A stretch of DNA of 64,000 nt from Sneathiella chungangensis (GCF_009882935.1 NZ_WTVA01000004.1:124001-188000); one strand, 5' to 3'. Shown: positions 55,741 through 64,000, counted from the stretch's first letter. The notes: generated from the sequence alone by a model not told the origin. Translations and numbers: made by a program.

Positions 55741-56574
55741 ATGAGAAATTCAGTGGCGCTATCTTCAAAGGTTACCAAGAAAAAATCTAAGCCATCTCCA
55801 GCTTACCAGGGGCCGCGTTCTACTCTCAGGACATTGCAACTAATAGAGAGAATATCGGCTCAGCCCGAGGCTACCACGTTGGCTCAGTTAAGTCAGGACC
55901 TGGAGATGCCTAAGAGCAGTCTGTTGGGATTACTTCGCGCTTTAACACAACATGGATATCTTCAACATGAATCCAACAATTATACGCTTGGGCCTGCGGC
56001 TCATCGACTTGCGATGGCCATAATACCGAACCTGTCGCTCCCTAAAGTGGCTAGACCTATCATGCGTGATCTTTCTGTTGAAACGGGGGAAACGGTAGTC
56101 CTGGCAGTACTAGATGATGAGTTGCGGCGCGTTGTTTATGTGGATAAGACGGAAAGTACCAGCGCGATACGTTATACTGTTCCGATTGGGACAAGTCGGC
56201 CACTTTATTGTAGTGCAGCTGGCCGGATATTATTGGCTTTTCAATCTCCTCAGTGGATTTTGGATTATCTTTCCACAGCGCCTTTTGAGAAACTTACTCA
56301 GAATACTGTGACAAATGTCGAAGACCTAAAATCTATCATAATGCAGGTAAAGAAAGACAAATTTTCAACTACCTTCGGAGAAACTTCCGAAGATGTCGCG
56401 GGCTTTTCTGCAGCAGTATTTGATATTGACTTGAAAATTGCCTTCGCTTTGAATATTGGAGCTCCATTGGAGAGGGGCCGCAAAAACTCGGCTTTATATA
56501 TCGATGCAATACAACAGGCCGCAGAGAAGCTTTCTTTACGACTGGGGTCGGTTAATACAAATAAGGGAGCCTGA
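55741..56574 (+). CDS. IclR-family transcriptional regulator
   Basis: A 277-residue regulator with an N-terminal winged helix (TTLAQLSQDLEMPKSSLLGLL, about residues 43-63) and a C-terminal GAF-like effector domain that includes VYVDKTESTSAIRY and AAGRILLAF. IclR proteins control uptake and catabolism of small organic acids. It converges with the TRAP genes of locus C and is the best candidate for binding the palindromes at 59727-59742 and 60209-60222. There is no good ribosome site at ATG 55741, so the start is uncertain. Confidence 0.9.
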   Translation: MRNSVALSSKVTKKKSKPSPAYQGPRSTLRTLQLIERISAQPEATTLAQLSQDLEMPKSSLLGLLRALTQHGYLQHESNNYTLGPAAHRLAMAIIPNLSLPKVARPIMRDLSVETGETVVLAVLDDELRRVVYVDKTESTSAIRYTVPIGTSRPLYCSAAGRILLAFQSPQWILDYLSTAPFEKLTQNTVTNVEDLKSIIMQVKKDKFSTTFGETSEDVAGFSAAVFDIDLKIAFALNIGAPLERGRKNSALYIDAIQQAAEKLSLRLGSVNTNKGA

Positions 56575-56608
56575 GTAACTTTATAGGCCACAAACGGAGC
56601 AGAGGAAG

Positions 56609-57895
56609 TTAATGCATTTGATCCGGTAACCATAGTGTTAGCTCGGGTAAGAGCAGCAAAATAGCGATGGCTACAATATGCGCGATGACATGTGGGAATG
56701 TTCCCATAAAGACATCCAGCAACGAGGTATCTGAATATTTAGCTACAACAAAACAATTCAGTCCAAAAGGTGGAGTGACCATACCAATTTCTGCACAAAC
56801 TATTATTATAACGCCTAGCCACACGAGATCGAAACCAAGTGATGCCACAACCGGAGCAACAATTGGAACTGTTAGAACAAGAATTGCCATTTGGTCCAAG
56901 AAGCAGCCAAGTGCTATATAGATCAAAACTAAAACAATCAGAATCATCCATGGGTCTAATGGCAGGCTTCCTACCCAACCTACGAGATTTTGGGTAGTTT
57001 GTGTGAGAGCAAAGAAAACCGAGAAAATATGAGCTCCAAGCATAATGATTGCGAGCATACATGTGGTTTTAACGGCTCGGGATATGAGTGAATATACTTC
57101 ACCTGGGGTCCTTTTGCCTCTAGTAAAGTAGATGATGGCTGAAACGAGTGCTCCCAAAGCGGCCGCTTCAGTAGGTGTGGCAATACCGGTATAGATAACT
57201 CCGGTTACGGATAAGAACAACACCAAGATTGGTCCGACTTTTCGTAGTGTAGAAATCTTTTCACGCAAAGGCACACGTGCGCCTAGCGGCGCACGTTTAG
57301 GATCTTGCCACGCCAAAAGATACGTTGTGATCATGATCGTCATCATTATCAGAATCCCCGGACCGACACCGGCTATCAGGAGTTTGGCGATGTTGACGTC
57401 TGCAAGAAGGCCATAAACCACCATTGCAATACTCGGTGGGATGAGCATGGCAAGTGTCCCTGAAACCGCGACTACTCCGGCGGCCATTCGAGGTTCATAA
57501 CCACGTTTCCTCATAGCAGGCAGAGATGTTGAGGAGAGCGTTGCGGCCGCCGCAGTTGACGAGCCGCATATAGCGCCGAATCCAGCGCCTGCAAGCGCGG
57601 TGGCCATCCCAAGTCCTCCTCGTACTCGCCCGAACCAGGCGGCAGCTGAGTTAAACAGATCGTCTGCGATTCCAGAACGAAGTACGAATTCAGCCATTAG
57701 CAGGAACATCGGGATCGTAACAAACTCGAATGTCATAGCTGTATCACGGGGCATGCTAGACAATATAGCGATAGCCGCTGAAGTTCCGCCGACCCAATAT
57801 AATCCAATCATGCCTGAAATGGCTAATGCAAAGCCTATAGGGATTCCAAAAACCAAAAGGACTAGTAGCAGAAGTGAAATTACTGTGGCGATCAT
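56609..57895 (-). CDS. dctM: TRAP transporter large permease subunit (DctM-type)
   Basis: A 428-residue membrane protein with multiple hydrophobic segments. GAGFGAICGSSTAAAATL and PPSIAMVVYGLLADV are family signatures. It overlaps the small-permease gene by 4 bp and completes the second TRAP importer of the window. Its neighbours suggest uptake of a small dicarboxylic acid. Confidence 0.93.
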   Translation of the reverse strand: MIATVISLLLLVLLVFGIPIGFALAISGMIGLYWVGGTSAAIAILSSMPRDTAMTFEFVTIPMFLLMAEFVLRSGIADDLFNSAAAWFGRVRGGLGMATALAGAGFGAICGSSTAAAATLSSTSLPAMRKRGYEPRMAAGVVAVSGTLAMLIPPSIAMVVYGLLADVNIAKLLIAGVGPGILIMMTIMITTYLLAWQDPKRAPLGARVPLREKISTLRKVGPILVLFLSVTGVIYTGIATPTEAAALGALVSAIIYFTRGKRTPGEVYSLISRAVKTTCMLAIIMLGAHIFSVFFALTQTTQNLVGWVGSLPLDPWMILIVLVLIYIALGCFLDQMAILVLTVPIVAPVVASLGFDLVWLGVIIIVCAEIGMVTPPFGLNCFVVAKYSDTSLLDVFMGTFPHVIAHIVAIAILLLLPELTLWLPDQMH

Positions 57896-58407
57896 TCTAC
57901 AGCCTCGTCCTCAAGACAGACATAATTATCTCGTCCGAATTTAACCAACATATAAAGGTGATGAATGAATCTTAAGCAGAGTATTCCTGCACCGATTGCA
58001 ATTGGCAGATATGAGAGCCAGCCAGGCCACATAATATATCCGGGCAGAAATTCGTTGCGAAAAAAACCGTCGATAGCATGTGACGTCGCTCCGTAAGCGA
58101 TTATAAAAAATGCTATAGCTGCGAGCGTTGTACCCATGAATTCTGAAATAGCTTTCATGCGATCAGGAAGATGGGCGCTGATCAGTGTAATCCTGATATG
58201 ATCACCCGAACGAAAAGTAGGCGACAAGGCGAAATATATCAGAATGCTCATGATATAGTATGTAGCAAGATCGGCGGCCCATTGAATTGGCGAATTTATA
58301 CTGTATCGGAGCACCGCGTCGAGGCTGATCACAATCATGAGGATTATCATGGCCCCTATTGTTATTGTGAGCGCCACTTGTTCTAGCCGCCTGATGATCG
58401 ATTCCAT
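57892..58407 (-). CDS. dctQ: TRAP transporter small permease subunit (DctQ-type)
   Basis: A 171-residue protein with four hydrophobic segments, matching DctQ. FRSGDHIRITLI is a typical stretch. ATG 58407 is chosen because AGGGAG lies 7 bp upstream; an earlier in-frame start is not supported. It is transcribed after the binding-protein gene and separated from it by a strong hairpin. Confidence 0.87.
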   Translation of the reverse strand: MESIIRRLEQVALTITIGAMIILMIVISLDAVLRYSINSPIQWAADLATYYIMSILIYFALSPTFRSGDHIRITLISAHLPDRMKAISEFMGTTLAAIAFFIIAYGATSHAIDGFFRNEFLPGYIMWPGWLSYLPIAIGAGILCLRFIHHLYMLVKFGRDNYVCLEDEAVE

Positions 58408-58487
58408 CTTTGCTCCCTGCTCGTGGTAAAAGAGAGATTTCTTGTTCACCACTTTTTCTTTTTTTAATTCACTAAGACTTTGATAAT

Positions 58488-58509
58488 GCCGCCCTCAATT
58501 GAGGGCGGC
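58488..58509. promoter_or_regulatory. Perfect palindromic hairpin between dctP and dctQ
   Basis: A 22-bp perfect palindrome GCCGCCCTCAATTGAGGGCGGC lies in the 171-bp gap between dctP and dctQ of locus C. There is no long T-run. Such a structure usually protects the upstream dctP message or causes partial termination, so that more binding protein than permease is made. Confidence 0.7.
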
Positions 58510-58578
58510 AAGAGTCTTTGCTCGGTTGATTGATCTTCAAATTTAGTTACTTATTCAATCAACATTTTTTGAACAGGA

Positions 58579-59706
58579 CTACTGGGAGGAGTTTGCTTGT
58601 TGGAATGCTTTGAGGACTTCTTTCCCCTTTTTCCCAACGCCATTCATCTCATTAGCCCAGTCTGCTGCAACACTTTCGACTTGCTGATGCCATTCGGCTA
58701 TCTCCTCAGCAGTGAGCGTCTTGGGCTTTAATTTTCCGGAGGAGACAAGTTTATTGCGGACTTTCTTTTCATCTTCGTCCATCCATTTACAAAGCCGCTT
58801 TTGCGTCATCTCGGCTGCGTTCGTCATGACCTTTTGTGTTTCCGCCGACAGCGTGTTCCATTTTTTTTCTGTCATTGCAATGATGATGCCGGCGGAACCA
58901 AGTTGAGGGCCCTCCACCATATAGTTCAAGACTTGATCCAAGCTGTATTGTTCGAGAGCGTTAAGAGTAAACAAGGCTCCGTCAACCGTTCCACGTGAAA
59001 CAGCATCATAAAGTTCTGGTGAAGAAGCGCGAACAGGAACGGCGTTCAGCGCGTGCATGGTCTTGTTCATTGCGCTGCCGTTAGCTCGTATTTTCAGTCC
59101 ATCAAGATCTTCAATTTTGGAAACTTCCTTCGAGGAAGTAAGAATGCGATAAGGAATTAATACGGCAGCAAAAAGAGGATACAATCCAAGTGGTTTTAAT
59201 TCTTCTTCGTACAAAATTCCACCGGGCTTGGCAATCTCCCAAAACTTGGATGTTCCTTCGCAAGAATCGGCGTACATCCCCGGTAATTCCGATACTGTTG
59301 ACAAGGGCATTTTGTCCGAAGAATAAGAAGGAATAATCAAGGCAAGGTCGGCCAGGCCTGAATTTAGGACGGCCAAATTGTCTTTTCCGAGCTGGGCGGC
59401 TGGGTAGACTTCAAACGCTACGTTACCGTTCGTGCCAGCGGTTACCTCTTCAGTAAAAATTTTGGCGCCTTCAGTCCACAAATAATGTGTTGCGGGAAGC
59501 ACATATGCGTATTTCAGTGTTTGCTGTTCTTGAGCGGCCGCGCTGGACATTGTTGTCAAACATGCCGCGACAAACGCCAATGCTTTGCCGGCTTTTCCAG
59601 CTCTCGACCAAAAGGTCTCCGATTTCGGGCGTGAGAGATGTAAATTTCTCGTATTGCCCTCCATTGGCAAGTGTGTCCAGGTGTTATTTCGACGCTTCTG
59701 TATCAT
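58579..59706 (-). CDS. dctP: TRAP transporter substrate-binding protein (DctP-type)
   Basis: A 375-residue periplasmic receptor. After an unusually long N-terminal region comes a hydrophobic signal core (KALAFVAACLTTMSSAAA), with cleavage likely before QEQQ. The mature part has the DctP pattern EDLDGLKIRANGSAMNKTMHAL with the substrate-binding arginine. ATG 59706 follows GAGGGG; an internal ATG at 59664 would give a more normal signal peptide but has no ribosome site. It is first of the dctPQM operon. Confidence 0.9.
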   Translation of the reverse strand: MIQKRRNNTWTHLPMEGNTRNLHLSRPKSETFWSRAGKAGKALAFVAACLTTMSSAAAQEQQTLKYAYVLPATHYLWTEGAKIFTEEVTAGTNGNVAFEVYPAAQLGKDNLAVLNSGLADLALIIPSYSSDKMPLSTVSELPGMYADSCEGTSKFWEIAKPGGILYEEELKPLGLYPLFAAVLIPYRILTSSKEVSKIEDLDGLKIRANGSAMNKTMHALNAVPVRASSPELYDAVSRGTVDGALFTLNALEQYSLDQVLNYMVEGPQLGSAGIIIAMTEKKWNTLSAETQKVMTNAAEMTQKRLCKWMDEDEKKVRNKLVSSGKLKPKTLTAEEIAEWHQQVESVAADWANEMNGVGKKGKEVLKAFQQANSSQ

Positions 59707-59726
59707 TATTTTTCCCCTCGCTCTTA

Positions 59727-59769
59727 GTTCATAATTTAGAACGCTATTCAAAAAAAATATATTTGTCAA
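59727..59769 (-). promoter_or_regulatory. Promoter and operator candidate for dctPQM
   Basis: On the minus strand TTGACA (59764-59769) is followed after 17 bp by TAGCGT (59741-59746). The palindrome GTTCTAAATTATGAAC (59727-59742) overlaps the downstream edge. It shares GTTCTAAA and GAA with the palindrome at the divergent promoter near 60208. Confidence 0.5.
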
Positions 59770-60202
59770 TTTTTTTGGCCAAATTTTAATGGCGTAATCC
59801 TGATTTGTTTGAGTGTATCTAGTAACTAGTACAATTACCTGATACTGGACAATCTGAAGCATTGATAACTCGGTATTTTATCTAACATAAAGAAATATAT
59901 AATATTATTAACTTAAATCTTGCTTTCTTGCGTGAGTGTCAGATTGAAATGATTTTCAACTACGATTGAGCGGAATTAATTTTTTTGAAGATTCGCTATT
60001 CAAAATAGCGCTTTTTTTCTCAGTCCGGAAGTTTATGCATGATCACCCCTAATGGGCTGAAGCGGCGAGAGCTGAATATAAGCCAAATAGCATAATGTAG
60101 GCCGGAATTCTGCACTTTCTGTGTGTTTGAGATTGCGGCTGGATTTCATAACTCCACCTCCATTCTATTTTTATGTAATTCGGTTTACATAAATTTTTCG
60201 TA
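59770..60202. other. Long AT-rich divergent region of locus C
   Basis: About 430 bp with no convincing protein gene. It contains a small terminator-like hairpin at 59994-60018 that reads rightward, with no annotated gene before it. An unannotated small RNA or attenuator is possible. Confidence 0.45.
59994..60018 (+). terminator. Orphan terminator-like hairpin
   Basis: CGCTATT-CAA-AATAGCG followed by C and seven T residues. It sits about 240 bp before the acyl-CoA dehydrogenase gene on the same strand, with no gene upstream to terminate. Confidence 0.6.
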
Positions 60203-60231
60203 TTGACGTTCTAAAAATAGAATTGTATTCG
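60203..60231 (+). promoter_or_regulatory. Promoter with palindromic operator candidate
   Basis: TTGACG (60203-60208) and TATTCG (60226-60231) are 17 bp apart. TTCTA-AAAA-TAGAA (60209-60222) fills the spacer exactly. Preceded by G it matches GTTCTAAA...GAA at the dctP promoter. IclR binding is inferred from position only. Confidence 0.5.
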
Positions 60232-60255
60232 ATAAATAGAACAATGGAGGAATTG

Positions 60256-61419
60256 ATGGATTTCCAGTTTGATGAGCGATTTGAGGATCTGCAACGCCAG
60301 ATTTATTCGCTGTGTGAGGGATTTGATGATCAGTATTGGCTTGATCGGGATAATGACGGCCGTTTTCCGGAGGAGTTTTATCAGGAAGTGGCCCAAAACG
60401 GTTGGCTAGGGATTGCTATGCCGGAAGCTTACGGTGGAGCCGGGCTGGGAATATCTGAAGCGGCTGCAATTTTGCAGGTTGTTGCGGAAAGAGGCGGATT
60501 AAGCGCAACTTCTGCAATTCACATGAATATTTTCGGATTGCATCCTGTAGTTGTGTTCGGTACCGACGAACAGAAATCCCGAATGTTGACTCCGCTTATC
60601 AAAGGGGAAACAAAAGCTTGTTTCGCCGTGACAGAGCCTACGACTGGCCTGAATACGACGAAATTGAAAACCAAAGCTACACGACGCGGCGACACCTATT
60701 ACATTTCGGGGCAGAAGGTGTGGATATCCACTGCTCAAGTAGCAGATCATATGTTGATCATTGCGCGAACCACGCCATTGGAGGATGTCAAAAGACCAAC
60801 TGAGGGTCTGACTCTGTTCTACACAAAACTCGATCGAAACTATGTCGATGTCAGAGATATTCCGAAGATGGGTCGAAAAGCAGTCGACTCGAATGAATTA
60901 TTTATAAACGACCTCCCTGTTCCAGCCGAAGATATGATTGGAGAAGAAGGTCGCGGTTTTGAATGTATTCTCCATGGTATGAATCCGGAGCGAATTCTGG
61001 TTTCGGCGGAGGCCGTCGGCGTGGGCAGATCGGCTTTGTCGCGTGCCGCTAACTATGCGCGAGAACGTATCGTATTTGACCGCCCAATTGGCCAGAACCA
61101 AGGAATTCAACATCCTCTTGCTAAATCATGGATTGAGCTTGAGGCAGCCCATTTGATGGCATTTCGTGCAGCCCAACTATATGACAGTGGTCTGCCATGC
61201 GGTCCCGAAGCCAATGCCGCGAAATACTTTGCGTCAGAAGCAGCCTTTAAAGCATGTGAGAATGCGTTCTTTACTCATGGCGGATTTGGATATGCCAAAG
61301 AGTTTCATATTGAAAGATTGCTGCGCGAGATCATGATTTTCCGCGTAGCTCCGATTAGTCCGCAACTAATTTTGTGCAGTATCGCAGAGAAAAAGCTCGG
61401 CCTGCCAAAATCTTACTAG
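60256..61419 (+). CDS. Acyl-CoA dehydrogenase family protein
   Basis: A 387-residue flavoprotein. AVTEPTTGLNTTKLKT and GQKVWISTAQVADH are FAD/substrate segments, and DRPIGQNQGIQ is typical. The medium-chain glutamate segment is replaced by MIFRVAPISPQLI, but the helix glutamate of the isovaleryl/long-chain group is kept in MNPERILV. ATG 60256 follows GGAGG; the frame extends 11 codons further upstream without support. It is the first gene of the dehydrogenase-lyase-hydratase-ligase operon. Confidence 0.9.
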   Translation: MDFQFDERFEDLQRQIYSLCEGFDDQYWLDRDNDGRFPEEFYQEVAQNGWLGIAMPEAYGGAGLGISEAAAILQVVAERGGLSATSAIHMNIFGLHPVVVFGTDEQKSRMLTPLIKGETKACFAVTEPTTGLNTTKLKTKATRRGDTYYISGQKVWISTAQVADHMLIIARTTPLEDVKRPTEGLTLFYTKLDRNYVDVRDIPKMGRKAVDSNELFINDLPVPAEDMIGEEGRGFECILHGMNPERILVSAEAVGVGRSALSRAANYARERIVFDRPIGQNQGIQHPLAKSWIELEAAHLMAFRAAQLYDSGLPCGPEANAAKYFASEAAFKACENAFFTHGGFGYAKEFHIERLLREIMIFRVAPISPQLILCSIAEKKLGLPKSY

Positions 61420-61431
61420 GGGACTCTTGAT

Positions 61432-62310
61432 ATGGATCCGATACGATCAATGCTCTTTATCCCGGCAAACAAGCCTACCTGGATTGAGCGCTCTCCGACA
61501 TTTGGGGCAGATGCAGTAATTCTTGACCTTGAGGACAGTGTGCCAACTAAGGATAAGGAGCTTGCGCGGGAAAATTCTGCCTCAATGATACCGTCACTGA
61601 CGGACGCCGGTCAGCGGGTTTATATCCGTATTAACCGCTCAAATTATATGTATGATTTTGATGATATCCTCGCCCTGACCTGTCCGGGAGTTGAAGGGCT
61701 TATGCTTCCGAAAGTCAGCGGAATCGATGATATATCGTTAGTAGATGCGCTTATAGGTGAAGCTGAATTCCGGAAAGGGCTGAAACCCGGTTCGATTGCG
61801 TTGGCGCCGGTATTGGAAACAGCGTCGGCAATTATAAAAGCATATGAAATCGCATCACATCCCCGAGTGGCGCTGGTAGTTGCTGCGAGTGCAAAGAATG
61901 GAGATGTCGCAAGATCTCTGGGATTTCAGTGGACTATAGAAGGCACAGAAACACTTTATATGCGGTCCAGTTCCATCTCTGCCGCACGCGCCGCAGGGAA
62001 GGTTGCAATTGGTGGATTGTGGCAAGACGTCCACGATATGGCTGGACTCGAAAAATGGGTTAAAGGAAACCGGCAACTCGGTTTTCATGGGGAACTTGCC
62101 CTGCATCCATCGAATGTAGCTGTAATTAACGATATCTATACGCCCTCAGACACTGAGATCGCCTACTACTCAAGAATGATAGCTGCCTTCGAAGCCGCAC
62201 AGAGGGATGGGCGCGGTGCCTTGATGTTTGAGGGAGATCATATTGATCTGGCCCACATCGAAACGGCCCGCAGCATAATTTCACTCAACCAAAAAATCAA
62301 AAGCAAGTGA
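61432..62310 (+). CDS. CitE-like HpcH/HpaI-family CoA lyase
   Basis: A 292-residue TIM-barrel lyase of the citrate lyase beta-subunit-like group, which includes malyl-CoA, citramalyl-CoA and methylmalyl-CoA lyases. SMLFIPANKPTWIERSP and DAVILDLEDSVP at the start and GELALHPSNVAVINDIY near the end are diagnostic and include metal-binding acidic residues. Cleavage of a beta-hydroxyacyl-CoA to a 2-oxoacid and an acyl-CoA is likely. It starts 12 bp after the dehydrogenase and is followed by a MaoC hydratase that could make its substrate. Confidence 0.88.
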   Translation: MDPIRSMLFIPANKPTWIERSPTFGADAVILDLEDSVPTKDKELARENSASMIPSLTDAGQRVYIRINRSNYMYDFDDILALTCPGVEGLMLPKVSGIDDISLVDALIGEAEFRKGLKPGSIALAPVLETASAIIKAYEIASHPRVALVVAASAKNGDVARSLGFQWTIEGTETLYMRSSSISAARAAGKVAIGGLWQDVHDMAGLEKWVKGNRQLGFHGELALHPSNVAVINDIYTPSDTEIAYYSRMIAAFEAAQRDGRGALMFEGDHIDLAHIETARSIISLNQKIKSK

Positions 62311-62316
62311 GGAACC

Positions 62317-62823
62317 ATGTCAAACGCACATCATTCTGGTCGATACTATGAGGAGCTTATCATTGGCGACACCTACCAACATTCAATTCGTCGCACAGTA
62401 ACGGAAACGGACAATCTTCTGTTTACAGCGCTTACGCATAATACTCAGCCCCTTCATCTCGACGAGGAGTTCGCAAAAGGAGAGCTATTTGGGACTCGCG
62501 TCGTCAACAGTATCTATACCTTGGGGTTCGCGGTTGGTGTGGGTGTCACAGAGCTAACACTTGGAACCACCCTCGGAAATCTCGGATTTGGCCGGATTGA
62601 TTTCCCTAAACCTGTTCGTATTGGCGATACCTTGCGTGCTGAGACGACAGTGGTCGAAAAAAGGGATTCAAAATCAAGATCGGACGCGGGTATCGTCGAG
62701 TTTGAAACCCGAGGCTATAACCAGCGTGACGAAGTTGTTGTGATCGCTCGCAGAAAGGCATTCATGAAGAAATCTCCAAGCCAGAGAAGAACAAATTCGG
62801 CTAAGGAGGAGACTCAAAAATGA
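62317..62823 (+). CDS. MaoC-family hydratase (mesaconyl-CoA hydratase-like)
   Basis: A 168-residue hotdog-fold hydratase. LLFTALTHNTQPLHLDEEFA carries the catalytic Asn/His-type motif, and FGRIDFPKPVRIGDTLRAET is typical of hydratases acting next to CitE-like lyases. It likely adds water to a branched unsaturated dicarboxylyl-CoA. It overlaps the next ligase gene by 4 bp (ATGA). Confidence 0.87.
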   Translation: MSNAHHSGRYYEELIIGDTYQHSIRRTVTETDNLLFTALTHNTQPLHLDEEFAKGELFGTRVVNSIYTLGFAVGVGVTELTLGTTLGNLGFGRIDFPKPVRIGDTLRAETTVVEKRDSKSRSDAGIVEFETRGYNQRDEVVVIARRKAFMKKSPSQRRTNSAKEETQK

Positions 62824-64000
62824 CTTCAGATGTTGTTTGGCGCCCAAATGCAGAAATTATTTCAAATAGTAATCTTGTTGCATTTATGGAGCGCCATGGC
62901 ATCGGCAATTATGCTGAATTGCAACAGAAAGCTGAGCTAGAGCCAGAATGGTTCTGGGAAGCGATTCTCGAAAATATCGACTTTCAGGCTCCATATAAAG
63001 AATTGCGAGATGAACGACGAGGGCCGGAGTTTACTTCGTGGTGTATTGGAGGAAAGGCAAATATCGCTCAAAATTGCCTTGCTCGCCATAAGCATACGCC
63101 CATTTGGGAATCTGATGCCATCGTCTACGAAAAGGAAGACGGGAGTACTCAGACATGGACGTATCAACGGCTTTCCGATGAGGTTGATGCTCTTGCAAAT
63201 GGCTTGCGGGAAATTGGGTGTTCCCGGGGTGACGTAATCGGGCTTTATCTTCCTAATTTGCCAGAGGCATTCGCAGCCTTTCTGGCAACAGCAAAAATTG
63301 GTGCGATTGTGCTGCCGCTTTTTTCCGGGTTTGGTGCAGCCGCTCTTACGGATCGTCTTAAAGATGCGGGTGCTAGTGCCATCATAACCGTCGATGGAAC
63401 CATTCGGCGTGGGCGTCTCGTCGAAATGAAGTCCGTTGTTGACGAGGTGGCAACGAATCTCCCTCAACTTGAAAGAGTAATTGTGCTCAAGCGGGCGATC
63501 TGCGCCGGAGTGGAGACCTATGATCGAGATTATAACTATGACGAACTGATCGCTAAGGGTACAGGGGCGAGCCATATCGAGGAGACAAACGCGGATGACC
63601 CGCTGATGCTCATGTATACTTCCGGCACTACCGGAAAGCCTAAGGGAACGGTTCATACACATGTCGGATTTCTAGCCAAGCTAATACTGGATATGGGGCT
63701 AATGCTTGATCTCAAATCGACAGACAGGTTGCTCTGGATAAGCGATATGGGATGGCTTGTAGGACCCTTGATTGCTGTTGGCGCAACTAATTCCGGAGCA
63801 ACAACTCTTATCGTTGAAGGCGGACCTGACTTTCCAGATGCAGGACGCATGTGGCGTCTTATTGATGAACATCAAATTTCATTTCTGGGGTTGGCGCCGA
63901 CGATTGCCCGCTCATTTATGAAAGCAGATGGCGCTGGTGTTGAAGATAGAAAACTATCGTCTCTCCGGGTTTTGGTTTCTACTGGAGAGGCATGGACTGC
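62820..64000 (+). CDS. AMP-binding acyl-CoA synthetase, 5' part (continues beyond window)
   Basis: The frame from ATG 62820 is open to the window end, giving 393 residues of an ANL-superfamily synthetase. MYTSGTTGKPKGTVHTH is the P-loop, and WISDMGWLVGP resembles acetyl-CoA synthetase-like enzymes. The long N-terminal region (WRPNAEIISNSNLVAFMERH) suggests a larger protein of 600 residues or more. The start overlaps the MaoC stop. It is the probable CoA-activating enzyme for the acid imported by the locus C TRAP system. Confidence 0.9.
   Translation, partial: MTSDVVWRPNAEIISNSNLVAFMERHGIGNYAELQQKAELEPEWFWEAILENIDFQAPYKELRDERRGPEFTSWCIGGKANIAQNCLARHKHTPIWESDAIVYEKEDGSTQTWTYQRLSDEVDALANGLREIGCSRGDVIGLYLPNLPEAFAAFLATAKIGAIVLPLFSGFGAAALTDRLKDAGASAIITVDGTIRRGRLVEMKSVVDEVATNLPQLERVIVLKRAICAGVETYDRDYNYDELIAKGTGASHIEETNADDPLMLMYTSGTTGKPKGTVHTHVGFLAKLILDMGLMLDLKSTDRLLWISDMGWLVGPLIAVGATNSGATTLIVEGGPDFPDAGRMWRLIDEHQISFLGLAPTIARSFMKADGAGVEDRKLSSLRVLVSTGEAWT

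Overview
The window looks like a chromosomal segment of an alphaproteobacterium. The block carB-carA (leftward) next to a GatB/YqeY-domain gene, dnaG and rpoD (rightward) is a familiar alphaproteobacterial housekeeping arrangement. The first 13.8 kb is GC-rich with normal codon use. I cannot name the genus from the sequence. To the right of the tRNA at 13.76 kb the DNA becomes visibly more AT-rich, uses more TTG and GTG starts, and carries mobile-element debris. I read 13.8-64 kb mainly as acquired DNA.

Layout. (1) 1-13.63 kb, core: the 3' part of a propionyl-CoA synthetase gene, an SDR, an HPt/response-regulator pair, a cupin, greA, carB/carA, a YqeY-like gene, dnaG and rpoD. (2) 13.756-13.832 kb: a CAU-anticodon tRNA. 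(3) 13.83-20.0 kb: a mobile module abutting the tRNA 3' end, all leftward: large serine recombinase, DUF2924, DUF3489, then a separate operon of ParB-like/DNA methyltransferase, DUF5681 and terminase large subunit, with no capsid, portal or tail genes. (4) 20.0-20.7 kb: unknown repeats and a truncated IS6-family end. (5) 20.76-41.2 kb, catabolic locus A: amidohydrolase, FadH-like flavoenzyme, enoyl-CoA hydratases, acyl-CoA ligases, a TRAP transporter, acyl-CoA dehydrogenases, two single-domain MaoC hydratases, a DUF35/Ltp2-like aldolase pair, an SDR, AraC and TetR regulators, and an alpha-methylacyl-CoA racemase. (6) 41.5-42.3 kb: a complete IS6-family insertion sequence that cuts into the next locus and leaves a thiolase tail and a scrambled MaoC gene. 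(7) 42.8-55.0 kb, locus B: two SDRs, MarR, a full LivKHMGF-type ABC importer, an SCPx-type thiolase and two ligases. (8) 55.07-55.70 kb: TTCCCTG repeats, a second degenerate copy of the tRNA-proximal end of the mobile module with the 3' end of a second recombinase gene, and an IS6 end fragment. (9) 55.7-64 kb, locus C: IclR, a TRAP transporter, an acyl-CoA dehydrogenase, a CitE-like lyase, a MaoC hydratase and an acyl-CoA synthetase that runs off the window.

How it fits together. Each catabolic locus has its own importer, CoA-activating enzyme, beta-oxidation-type enzymes and regulator. In locus A the alpha-methylacyl-CoA racemase, DUF35/Ltp2-type aldolase and paired MaoC proteins recall degradation of 2-methyl-branched side chains, as in steroids or isoprenoids. 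Locus C reads as a route for a small dicarboxylic acid: uptake, CoA activation, dehydrogenation, hydration and lyase cleavage. Its two divergent promoters share a GTTCTAAA...GAA palindrome. Substrates are inferred only from enzyme families.

The points most worth a second look are the duplicated tRNA-proximal ends around a 41-kb interval, the capsid-less terminase/methyltransferase module with a possible RBS-masking hairpin, the IS6-made scar in locus B, and an acyl-CoA dehydrogenase that lacks the catalytic glutamate at both usual places.
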